Assembly: GCF_000794385.1 (NCBI RefSeq) | Contig: NZ_JTJB01000010.1 | Location: 48,931 to 112,930, forward strand | Reading direction: 5' to 3' | Length of the DNA stretch: 64,000 nucleotides | Source: Thermus sp. 2.9 | Lineage (GTDB): Bacteria; Deinococcota; Deinococci; Deinococcales; Thermaceae | Part shown: piece by piece, positions 7,631 to 15,123 of the stretch | Numbering within the stretch: the first letter of the stretch is position 1 | Layout of the letters: every line of letters begins with the position of its first letter | Made by a program: the position numbers and the translations under genes | The notes under the pieces: model-generated | Told to the model about the DNA's origin: nothing | The model's input: only the letters and a program-made list of their open reading frames with translations | Database searches by the model: none

Positions 7631-7880
7631 TTCTTCCGCCCCGCCATCCCACCCCCCGATTTGAAAGCGCTTACACGGCCCTGTAACCCCCCTGGAAGGC
7701 CCGGGAAGGGGGTGGCCTGGCCTTCCCTTAGCCCCGGCCTCCCCCCGCCTTTTTGGGCCTTTCAGGCCGGGTTTCCTCCCTCCTGTGCACAGCGTCTTTC
7801 CCTCTCCGGGAGGGCGCTCAGGCGGGTTTCTGTCCTGGAGCGTGAGCGATTTCCTCAATGCTTTCGCCTGTGGTAGAATA
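7631..7880 (+). promoter_or_regulatory. Leader region of the prophage rnpB, with promoter and a transposase-site-like motif
   Basis: No gene is convincing in these 250 bases. A TAGAAT -10 box (7874-7879) sits just before the RNase P RNA; the -35 (near 7851) is weak. At 7830-7848 there is a 17/19 match to the right-end repeat at 22003-22021, including the identical 11-mer GAGCGTGAGCG (7838-7848 and 22011-22021). GCGCTTAC at 7667-7674 also recurs at 22019-22026. These shared words suggest the block boundary was formed at, or derived from, phage-end sequence. Confidence 0.5.
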
Positions 7881-8262
7881 GGGGTGCCCCGGGACGGGGG
7901 CGCGGTCGCGCCCAAGGGCCAACCCCCTTGGGTGAGGAAAGTCCGGGCACCATAGGGCGGGGTGCCAGGTAACGCCTGGGCGGGGTAACCCGACGGAAAG
8001 TGCCACAGAGAAGAGACCGCCAGCGGCCGGGGCTTCCCCCGGTGCGGGCAAGGGTGAAACGGTGGGGTAAGAGCCCACCGCGCCTCCTGGAAACAGGGGC
8101 GGCACGGCAAACCCCACCCGGTGCAAGGCCCGGTAGGCAGGAAGGGCTTGCCCGGCCCGCCAGAACCTGCGGGATGGGCCGCTTGAGGCCGGTGGCGACA
8201 CCGGTCCCAGAGAGATGACCGCGGAAAACAGAACCCGGCTTACGCCCCGTCCCGGGGCCCCC
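7881..8262 (+). ncRNA. rnpB: RNase P RNA, complete copy carried inside the prophage
   Basis: This is the catalytic RNA that removes 5' leaders from pre-tRNAs. Type-A hallmarks are present: GAGGAAAGTCC (7934-7944) and ACAGAACCCGGCTTA (8228-8242), whose segments form the P4 catalytic helix, and the internal AAGGGTGAAACGGTGGGGTA region near 8050. P1 is a perfect 14-bp helix between 7886-7899 and 8245-8258. Compared with the truncated host copy at 22051-22381 (minus strand), the two look roughly nine-tenths identical by eye, with differences clustered in helices and often compensatory, so this is a diverged xenologue and not a recent duplicate. It is followed by its own terminator. By structure it should be functional, and it is the only complete rnpB in this window. 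Confidence 0.95.
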
Positions 8263-8273
8263 ATGAGGGGGCC
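8256..8273 (+). terminator. Terminator of the prophage rnpB
   Basis: A 7-bp stem (GGCCCCC, loop ATGA, GGGGGCC) is followed by TGGGCTTT. The 5' arm overlaps the last bases of P1, so transcript end and RNA maturation are close together. Confidence 0.55.
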
Positions 8274-8323
8274 TGGGCTTTCCAAGGCGAGCTATGACAC
8301 GGGAACGAGTTTTGATGATTGTA

Positions 8324-9214
8324 ACCCAAGTTGCTACCTATCCCCTGGATCTGAAAAAATAGTGGCCGCTATGCTTTCCCGTCTCATAGCGGCCTTTTGC
8401 ATTATAGACGACGCCCTGCAAGCCATGGGCTACAAGGATGACCCCCAAGCCAAAACGCCCGCCTCCGCCATCCTCACCCTCGCCCTCCTTGCCGCCCTAG
8501 AGTTCGGCGGCAAGCACAACAAGGCCCTGGCCCTCGCCAAAGACCTCGGCCTCTTCACCCACGTCCCCTCCCCAAGCCGCTTCAACCGCAGGCTCCACGC
8601 CCTCTACCCCCTCCTTCTCCCCCTCCTCCACCTCCTGGCCCAGGTCTGGAAGCACCTCCACCAGGCCCAGGCGTATGCCTTGGACACCTTCCCCCTCCCC
8701 GCCTGCGAGAACATCCGCGCCCCCCGCTCCCGCCTCTTCCCGGACAAGGCCTACCGCGGCTTCATCCCCAGCAAGCGGGTCTACTTCCACGGCCTCAAGC
8801 TCCACCTCCTGGTGGACGACGGGAAGTTCGTCCACGAGGTGAACCTGACCCCGGGGAGCTTCCACGACCTCGCTTCGCTTCTCCTCCTTCCCCTGGACCT
8901 TCCCGAGGGGGCGGAGCTCTACCTGGACCGGGGGTACGAGAGCCATCTGTACGAGGACCTCCTCCGGGAGGCCCAGGAGGTTGTTCCCATGGTCATCCGC
9001 AGGAGGAACAGCCGGCGGTATCTCCCTTGGATGCAGTACCTGGCCATCGTGGGGCGGAGGGTGGTGGAGACGGTGGGGAGCATGCTCCATCACCTCTTCC
9101 CCAGGCGCATCCACGCCGTGACCCAGGAGGGTTTCGTCATCAAAGTTCTCACCTTCGTCCTGGCCCATAACATCAGTCTCCTGACCCAGAAGATGGCTGG
9201 GTAGCAACTTGGGT
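8324..9214 (+). mobile_element. IS982-family insertion sequence, 891 bp
   Basis: Terminal inverted repeats ACCCAAGTTGCTACC (left end 8324) and the complement GGTAGCAACTTGGGT (right end 9214) bound one transposase gene. A 7-bp target duplication GATTGTA flanks it (8317-8323 and 9215-9221). The target was the extreme 5' end of the following gene, whose ancestral start lay at 8315 (or 8294). Both ends and the transposase are intact, so it may be active. Confidence 0.9.
8371..9204 (+). CDS. IS982-family transposase
   Basis: This 277-residue DDE transposase starts at ATG 8371, with GTG 8362 as an alternative. The N-terminal helical domain is followed by the catalytic core: first Asp in YALDTFPLPAC (about 110), second in ELYLDRGYES (about 190), and the glutamate in VVETVGSMLHHLFPRRIHAV (about 232), the ending typical of IS982. 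It fills nearly the whole element and shows no frameshift. Confidence 0.9.
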   Translation: MLSRLIAAFCIIDDALQAMGYKDDPQAKTPASAILTLALLAALEFGGKHNKALALAKDLGLFTHVPSPSRFNRRLHALYPLLLPLLHLLAQVWKHLHQAQAYALDTFPLPACENIRAPRSRLFPDKAYRGFIPSKRVYFHGLKLHLLVDDGKFVHEVNLTPGSFHDLASLLLLPLDLPEGAELYLDRGYESHLYEDLLREAQEVVPMVIRRRNSRRYLPWMQYLAIVGRRVVETVGSMLHHLFPRRIHAVTQEGFVIKVLTFVLAHNISLLTQKMAG

Positions 9215-10109
9215 GATTGTAAAGACCTATCCTAGTCCAAGTAAGAAGTATGGGGAGCTAACGTGTACGGCAGGTATACGTCTCCGCGATAACGAGTGGA
9301 TCCGGATCTACCCATACCCCTTTCGCTTGTTGGATAACGACTACCGCTTCAAAAAGTACGATATCTTGGAGCTCCCTCTGGAAAAGTCATGGGGGGATCC
9401 GCGCCCGGATAGCTATCGGCTCGTGGACCCCACTCAAGTCGGGTGCGTGGGGCACTTGGAGGCGGATAAGTACTGGGAGGCCCGGATGCAGTATATACGC
9501 CCGACGGTTATTCCCAGCGTTGAACAGTTTGAGGCCCAGATGGTGCGGAGGGTTCCGGTGGGGTCAGCAGGAGTTGGCTTGTTTGGGGATGATTTTTCGG
9601 GCCCCCAAAGGGGTAGGGTGCAGTGGGGGAAAACAATAGGAGTCGTGGCTGTGGTTCAGGGTTCGGCCAGAGTGGAAGTGAAGTATGTGGGCGAGGACTG
9701 GCCGGAGGAGGACAGAGCCAAACTAGCGTCCCCAGGAGTTTGGGAGGAGGGGCTTTTTGAAGGGGAGTCAGGGGCATCCCTACGGAAGCCCAAAGTGCCA
9801 CTTCGTTTTTGCCCTTACAAGTTTTATCTAAACTTCACCGATATAAAGGGCGTTTCGCGCAAGAAGGTGATCACCGATTGGGAAATAATACGTCTTTACT
9901 TCAGGGAAGAGAAGAGACTTGGTAGCCGAGAGAAGGCTGTTGAGAGCGTCAAGTCCAAAGTAGAGAAAGAGATCTTCGGCCTGGATAGGGAAACCTACAT
10001 CGTTGTGGGAAGCATCCACCACCACTATGCCAAACCTCAGCTCTATGCGGTTATAGGGTTTATCTGGCCGAAGAAGAAGCCGGAACTGCCCCTTTTCTCA
10101 GGTCTGTGA
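9213..10109 (+). CDS. Conserved protein of unknown function paired with DUF488; start rebuilt by IS insertion
   Basis: The 298-residue protein reads MIVKTYPSPSKKYGELTCTA at its N-terminus and has a C-terminal signature FCPYKFYLNFTDIKG, then VITDWEIIRLYF, then YIVVGSIHHHYAKPQLYAVI. I recall a family with this pattern as a partner of DUF488 proteins, but its biochemical role is not known to me. The IS982 insertion replaced the ancestral ATG at 8315 by a GTG (9213-9215) made from the last IS bases plus the target duplication, so the same MIVK frame is kept, although any native Shine-Dalgarno is gone. It is visibly AT-richer than its surroundings, a sign of transfer. It converges on, and overlaps by 50 bases, the DUF488 gene. 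Confidence 0.65.
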   Translation: MIVKTYPSPSKKYGELTCTAGIRLRDNEWIRIYPYPFRLLDNDYRFKKYDILELPLEKSWGDPRPDSYRLVDPTQVGCVGHLEADKYWEARMQYIRPTVIPSVEQFEAQMVRRVPVGSAGVGLFGDDFSGPQRGRVQWGKTIGVVAVVQGSARVEVKYVGEDWPEEDRAKLASPGVWEEGLFEGESGASLRKPKVPLRFCPYKFYLNFTDIKGVSRKKVITDWEIIRLYFREEKRLGSREKAVESVKSKVEKEIFGLDRETYIVVGSIHHHYAKPQLYAVIGFIWPKKKPELPLFSGL

Positions 10110-10530
10110 CCCCTTGAGCCCAACCGGTTTCTACTAGGGCTCTGCCCACCAGGGAGCGGTGGCATTGGCTGGGGTCTTCCTCAAAACAAAGAAGGCACAC
10201 CCGGTATTCCCTAAGCAGGAGTCCAAGCTCCTCTAGGGCTCCTACCCGTTGGGCGAGAAGCTGAAGGTAGCTTCTCTGGTAGGTCTGCCAATCCCCGCTT
10301 TTTTGGAGGCAAAGGCGCAGTGGTTTAGGGGCCCCCAGCTCGGGGAAATGCCTGTAGAAGATGCCTTCCTTAGCCAGGGCTTCTTTCAGGGGGGTTTTAG
10401 AGAACCCCCTTTTCCGGCTAAGGGGGAGATCCCTGACATCGGCCACCAAGTTCACCCCATTGGATTTGAGTATGTCCAAAAAAGTGTTTAAGCTTAACCC
10501 CTCGTAGCCGATGGTCAGGACATCTGACAT
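10060..10530 (-). CDS. DUF488 family protein
   Basis: The 156-residue protein has the DUF488 signatures: LTIGYEGLSLNTFLDILKSN at the start, VADVRDLPLSRKRGFSKTPL (about 32-51), and a late CLLCFEEDPSQCHRSLVG (about 112-129), whose Cys/His cluster is the most conserved part. The molecular function of DUF488 is unsettled; in genomes it is often near defence or nucleic-acid genes. It starts at ATG 10530 under a nearly leaderless promoter, converges with the preceding gene, and has the same lower GC, so the two look like one acquired pair. Confidence 0.8.
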   Translation of the reverse strand: MSDVLTIGYEGLSLNTFLDILKSNGVNLVADVRDLPLSRKRGFSKTPLKEALAKEGIFYRHFPELGAPKPLRLCLQKSGDWQTYQRSYLQLLAQRVGALEELGLLLREYRVCLLCFEEDPSQCHRSLVGRALVETGWAQGVTDLRKGAVPASSSAR

Positions 10531-10536
10531 ATTCAG

Positions 10537-10564
10537 ACAATATCTGGGGGCCGAAGCTTGTAAA
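10537..10564 (-). promoter_or_regulatory. Promoter of the DUF488 gene (leaderless)
   Basis: On the minus strand TTTACA (10564-10559) and TATTGT (10542-10537) are separated by 16 bases. The ATG begins 6 bases after the -10 box, so the transcript should start at or next to the start codon. Confidence 0.5.
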
Positions 10565-10623
10565 GCACGACCGCTAGTGCCTCCTGGGCAATTTGCCCCT
10601 ATATTTTGGGGCGGGCCGTCAAG

Positions 10624-11194
10624 CTAATACTCGCACCAGTGCGGCCACTTCTCTCCCGGCGCGCCGTGGCGGGTGAAGACCAGCATCAGGTCTCCCACGT
10701 CCCCCACGTGGTAGCCCACCAGGTCCACGGTCACGGGGCCGAAGTTGCGGTTGAACTGGCCCACCCCGTTTTCCTGGATGCGCTGCACGCGATCGCCAAA
10801 CCAGTTGACTAGGTTCTGGCTGGTCTCCTGGGAGAGTCCGAGGCACACCCCTTCTATGAAGCCCACCAGATAGCCGAAGCCATAGAGGGCCCGGGAGAAG
10901 GAAGGGCTTCCCTCAAAGCGCACGCTCAGCACGTTCAGATAGCGCTTGCCTTTGGGGGCGGCGAAGAAGAGCACGTACTGAAAGACCTCGTCGTCCTCGC
11001 TTTTGGCCCACACCAGGTACTTCCTCTCCGCCGAGCGCTCCGGGGGCGGTGGAGGAAGCTTTTCCTCCTGGACCCGCACGATCGGCTCCCTCTTTTTGAG
11101 ACTAGCGATTAGGTCGGCGATCTTTTACGGACCTCGCCTGCGCGCTCCCTGCCAGAAGCAGAGCCACCAGGACCAGGCTCCACGTTGCTTTCAT
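10624..11194 (-). pseudogene. Secreted protein gene with one frameshift
   Basis: From ATG 11194 the frame encodes a clear signal peptide (MKATWSLVLVALLLAGSAQA) and then hits a stop. One base later in the frame it continues as KIADLIASLKKREPIVRVQE and on through ERKYLVWAKSEDDEVFQYV to the end at 10624. The 571-base span is one base too long, and the extra base is most simply one T of the TTTT run at 11123-11126 (an A-run on the coding strand). The restored product would be about 189 residues, exported, with no recognised domain. It is the last gene of the foreign block. A sequencing error would restore it. Confidence 0.6.
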
Positions 11195-11195
11195 G

Positions 11196-11413
11196 GGGCC
11201 TTTTATAAGGAAATCGCCCGCCGCACGGGAGTGCCCAGCAGCACCTTGCACGGGATGGCCCACCGCCTCGGCGTGGCCCACCTCCGCTCTGCCAAGCGCC
11301 TTCCGCCTGTTCAGCCCACTCCCGACCTCGCCCGCCTCCTGGCCCAGCAGGCCCAGCTTCTCCTGGAAGCGGCCCGCCTTCTTGCCACCCCCCCACCCTC
11401 CGGGGTAAGATAG
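11196..11413 (+). pseudogene. 5'-truncated phage helix-turn-helix gene
   Basis: An open frame without a plausible start begins at the block edge with FYKEIARRTGVPSSTLHGMA, a helix-turn-helix, then HRLGVAHLRSAKRL, a coiled segment LLAQQAQLLLEAARLL and the ending TPPPSGVR. The upstream part is missing because the foreign block joins here, so I read it as the remaining C-terminal part of a phage DNA-binding gene. Its end resembles that of the gene at 1567-2013, and both lead into the same promoter-hairpin module. Confidence 0.5.
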
Positions 11414-11472
11414 GGCTAAGGTGGGATAACTGCCCCCGGGGAAGCCCGGGGGCAAAGCTTTTGGGAGGGCGT
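11382..11472 (+). promoter_or_regulatory. Phage promoter plus leader hairpin, copy 2
   Basis: TTGCCA (11382-11387), 18 bases, TAAGAT (11406-11411), then a leader with a 9-bp GC stem and GAAG loop (11432-11453), then AAAGCTTTTGGGAGG leading into ATG 11473. The stem differs in sequence from copy 1 (1982-2071) but keeps shape and loop. It should drive the peptidase-tape measure-baseplate operon. Confidence 0.6.
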
Positions 11473-11661
11473 ATGGTGCGGTACAAGGCCGAGCTAAGCC
11501 ACGGCGAGGTGGAGTTCACCGCCGAGACGTTGGAAGCCCTCGCCGCCGAGATTCGGGAGTTCCGGCGGGCCCTGTTGCGGGCCGAGGCCGAGGGCTCCGA
11601 CCGCCTCGCCTGGGCGGAGCACGTCAAAGCGCCGGAGGAAGGGGCTCGTCCCTCCCGGTAA
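11473..11661 (+). CDS. Small phage protein, 62 aa, first gene of the tail operon
   Basis: ATG 11473 follows GGGAGG (11463-11468). The product reads MVRYKAELSHGEVEFTAETL, then a helix (LEALAAEIREFRRALLRAEA) and a polar tail. It is small, charged and probably soluble; no family is recognised. Position just before the tape measure region might suggest a tail-assembly accessory, but this is only context. Confidence 0.5.
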   Translation: MVRYKAELSHGEVEFTAETLEALAAEIREFRRALLRAEAEGSDRLAWAEHVKAPEEGARPSR

Positions 11662-11668
11662 AGCCCGT

Positions 11669-12301
11669 ATGCGTGTTCTCTGGCCCCTCCCGCCCTCTCC
11701 AGACAAAAACCGCGTGGACGCGAGCTTTTTGGACCCGCGCTACCCCGAGTGGCGGAAGGCCCAGGGCCTCGCCCCTCACCAGCACCCCGGGGTGGACCTT
11801 AACCTCTCCGGCTCCTCCGGGGACGCCGACCTGGGCTACCCGGTGGTGGCCGTGGCTGAGGGGCGGGTGGTCCACAGCGCCTTCCACCGGGTTTGGGGCC
11901 ACGTGGTCCTGCTGGAGCACGACCTCCCCGGCCTCGGGCGCTTCTGGACCCAGTACGCCCACCTCCTCTTCCGGGTGGCCCGGGAGGGGGACTACCTCTT
12001 CGCGGGCGAGCCCGTGGGGGCCATCGGCAAGGGGGACCCGGCCAGGCCGTACCTCGCCCACCTCCACTTTGAGGTGCGGCGGGCCCCCCTGGAGGCCGAC
12101 TTCTGGCCCGGGAGCAACGTGGACCTCATCCGGGAGAAGTACCTGGACCCCGAGGCTTTCCTAAAGGCCCACTACGCCCCCGCCCGCCGCTTCTACCGGG
12201 TGCGGGGGGTCTTCTGGGCCCGGGGCCGGCAGGAGGTGGAGGGCGTGGTCGTGAACCTGGAGGAACCCGACCGGGTTCAGGTGGCGGTGAGGAAGCTGTG
12301 A
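11669..12301 (+). CDS. M23-type metallopeptidase, probable tail-associated cell-wall hydrolase
   Basis: The 210-residue protein carries the M23/LytM zinc-site motifs: HPGVDLN (about residues 43-49) and HLHFEV (about 131-136), with a beta-rich core between (VVAVAEGRVVHSAF, YAHLLFRVAREG). M23 enzymes cut peptidoglycan cross-links. There is no signal peptide, and the gene lies directly upstream of the tape measure, so I infer a virion-associated lysin that opens the wall during DNA entry. Its stop overlaps the tape measure GTG. Confidence 0.75.
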   Translation: MRVLWPLPPSPDKNRVDASFLDPRYPEWRKAQGLAPHQHPGVDLNLSGSSGDADLGYPVVAVAEGRVVHSAFHRVWGHVVLLEHDLPGLGRFWTQYAHLLFRVAREGDYLFAGEPVGAIGKGDPARPYLAHLHFEVRRAPLEADFWPGSNVDLIREKYLDPEAFLKAHYAPARRFYRVRGVFWARGRQEVEGVVVNLEEPDRVQVAVRKL

Positions 12302-15109
12302 ACGCCCTCTTCCGCCTCCAGGTGATGCTGGACCTCGTGGACCGCATGACCGGTCCCCTGGGCCGGGTGGGGGAGGGCCTGCGTAAGGTGGAGGAGCTTT
12401 CCCACCGGGCGGACCTCGCCCTGCAACGCTTGGGGGCGGGCCTTTCCGTGGCCGGGGCCGGGGCGGCCCTCGCCGCGCCCCTGGTCCTCGCCACCCGGGC
12501 GGCGATGGACTTTGAGGACGCCTTCGCCGACGTGCGCAAGGTGGTGGGACGCCCCCGCCCCCGCCCTCATGGCCCTCCAGCGGGAGCTTTTGGGCCTCAC
12601 CCGGGTCATCCCCATGACCGCCCGGGAGCTCACAGAGATCGCCGCCGCCGCGGGCCAGGCGGGCATCCCCTTCGGGGAGCTCGTGCGCTTCACCCAGGAC
12701 GCGGCCCGGGTGGGGGTGGCCTTCGGCATCACCGCCCAAGAGGCGGGGGACGCCCTCGCCAAGTTACGGAACGTCCTGGAGCTCACCCAGCCCCAGGTGA
12801 TGCGGGTGGCGGACGCCATCAACTACCTCTCCAACAACATGGCCGCCACCGCCCCCGAGATTTTGGACGTCCTCCGCCGGGTGGGCGGCACAGGGAAGCT
12901 CCTGGGGCTCACGGGTCAGCAGATGGCGGCCTTCGGGGCGAGCCTCCTCGCCCTGGGCACCGCCCCCGAGGTGGCGGCCACGGGCCTCAACGCCCTCTTC
13001 CAGCGCTTGGCCACCGCCCCCGCCCAGCCCAAGGCCTTCCAGGAGGCCCTGGCCCGCCTGGGCCTCACCGCGCGGGGGCTCCAGGAGGCCCTGAGGCGGG
13101 ACGCCGCCGGGGCCATCATGGACTTCCTACGCCGCCTCAGGGCGGTGCCCGACCAGCTCACCGTGCTTTCCGACCTCTTCGGTATGGAGTACGCCGACGA
13201 CATCGCCAAGCTGGTGGGCTCCTTGGGCACCCTGGAGAAGGCCTTCAGCCTGGTGCGAAGTCCGGCCGCCTACACGGGGAGCGTCCTCGCCGAGTTCCAG
13301 AACCGCTCCGCCACCCTGAGGAACCAGCTCATCCTGCTCCGGAACGCCCTGGAGCGCATCTGGATCACCCTCGGCAACGCCCTCCTGCCCGTGGTGACCC
13401 CGGTGGTGGCCCGCCTCGCCGACCTCCTGAACCGCGTCTCCGACCTCCTGGACCGCTTCCCCCTCCTCCGGGGGGCCCTCGTGGCCGTCACGGCCACCCT
13501 CGGGGGGCTTCTGGTAGTGGGCGGCTTCCTGGTCACGGGGCTCGCCGCCCTGGGCTTCGCCGCCACTCAGGCCCGGCTGGGCCTCCTCGCCCTCCAAAGC
13601 GGCCTCGCCGGCGCCCTCAGGCAGGCGCGCCTCCTCTCCCTGGGCCTCGCCCTCCTGCGGGGGGAGATGGCCCGGCTGGGGGCGGTGGGGCTCCTCCGGG
13701 GGGCCTTCGGCCTCCTCGCCCAGGGGGCCTTCCGGGCCGGGCAGGCGGTGCTCTTCTTGGGGCGGGCCCTCCTCCTCAACCCGGTGGGGCTGGTCCTTGG
13801 CGCCCTCGCCGGGCTCGTCTACCTCTTCCGCCAGGCCTGGGGGGCGAGCGAGAGCTTCCGCAAGAGCGTTCTCGGCACCCTCCAGGCGGTGCGGAGCGCC
13901 TTCGCCCCGGTCCTCGCCGAGTTCCGGGGCCTGGGGGAGGCTCTGGCCGGGCTCTTCCGCCCCCTCGGGGGGGCCATCCAGGCCTCCCTGGCCTCCGCCC
14001 AGGCCGCCTGGGACCGCTTCGGCTACGCCCTGGGGTATGGCATCGGCTTCCTCTTCGGCCTCCTGGAAGCCCTCGTCGTCCGCCTCGCCCCCATCTTCGG
14101 GGAAGGCCTCATGGGCCTGGTGCGCATGGTCCGGGGCTTTGTGGACCTGGTGGTGGGCCTCTTCACCCTGGACCTGGACCGGGCCCGGCTGGGGGCCTTG
14201 CGCATCTGGGAGGGGCTTAGGGCCGTCCTCTCTGTGCCCATCCGGGTGGGGGGCGTGGTGGTGGACGTGGCCCTGGGGGCCCTGCGGCGCCTCTGGGAGG
14301 CGGCGAGCGCCCGCTTCCCCGCCCTGGCCCGGCTGGGGGAGGGGTTGGGGGCCGCTTGGCGGGGTCTGGTGACGGGGGCCGAGGCGGTCTTCCGGCTCCT
14401 CCAGACCGTGGTCCTCTCCGGCATCGGGGCCCTGCGGGCCCTCCTCCAGGGGGATTTCCGCCTGGCCCTGGCCTTTGCCGAGAGGGGGTGGCAGGCTCTC
14501 AAGGCCCTGCTCTCCTTGCCCCTGCGCCTCGGGGGCCTTCTCTGGGACGCGCTCCGGGGCGGGCTTTCCCAGGCCCTCTCCTTCGTGCGCTCCCTGGCGA
14601 GCCCCTTCATGGAGGCCGGGAGGGCCATCGTCCAGGGCCTCGCCCAGGGCATCAAGGCCCTGGCCCTGGCCCCGGTGAACGCCGTGAGGGAGATCGGCGG
14701 CCAGGCCCTGGCCACCCTGAAGCGCCTCCTCGGGATCCGGTCCCCCTCCCGGGTCTTCATGGGCCTCGGGGCCATGACGGCCCTGGGCCTCGCCGTGGGG
14801 CTCCAGAACATGGCCCCGGCGGTGCAGGAGGCGGCCCGGGCCCTGGTCCCCGCCCTGGAGGTGCCTGCTCCTCGGATGCCGGAGCTTCCGCGGGTTCCCG
14901 TGGTGGCAGTGCCCCAAGCCCCCACTCTGGAAGCGCCCGCCCTCACGGCGCCCGAGCCGCCTGCCCCTTCCCCCGCCCCCGAGAGGAGAGGGGAGAGGCC
15001 CGTGGTCCAGGTGCGGATTGAGCGGGTGGAGCTTCCCGGGGTGCGGGACGCGGAGGAGTTCGTGGAGGCCTTGAAGCGGCTCTTCCTGCCCTACGTGGAG
15101 GAGGTGTAG
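12298..15109 (+). pseudogene. Tail tape measure protein, frameshifted near 12550
   Basis: Translation opens at GTG 12298 (MNALFRLQVMLDLVDRMTGP) and reads to DFEDAFADVRKVVG. The frame then changes at the GGG/CCCCC-rich stretch around 12545-12560 and continues as ALMALQRELLGLTRVIPMTA to TAG 15107. The 2812-base span is one base too long (or two short). The roughly 936-residue product has phage tape measure features: alternating helical and strongly hydrophobic segments (ALVAVTATLGGLLVVGGFLV), TMP-family motifs (AAAAGQAGIPFGELVRFTQD) and a Pro-rich C-terminus (APALTAPEPPAPSPAPE). It corresponds to Mu gp42. The indel could be a sequencing error. Confidence 0.75.
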
Positions 15110-15123
15110 CGAGGAGGTGTAGC
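15098..15123 (+). repeat. Tandem 13-bp duplication at a gene junction
   Basis: GAGGAGGTGTAGC is repeated back to back at 15098-15110 and 15111-15123. The first copy contains the tape measure stop codon; the second supplies a GAGGAGG ribosome site for the GTG start at 15124. It looks like a recent slippage duplication that separated two previously overlapping genes. Confidence 0.7.

Noticed and set aside
7661..7876. Frame between the head operon terminator and rnpB
   Set aside because: No ribosome site, no domain, and it runs through the rnpB promoter.
8215..8370. Upstream extension of the IS982 transposase frame into rnpB
   Set aside because: The left inverted repeat starts at 8324, so codons before it lie outside the element.
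10249..10491. Plus-strand frame opposite the DUF488 gene
   Set aside because: It is a shadow of a clear DUF488 protein on the other strand.
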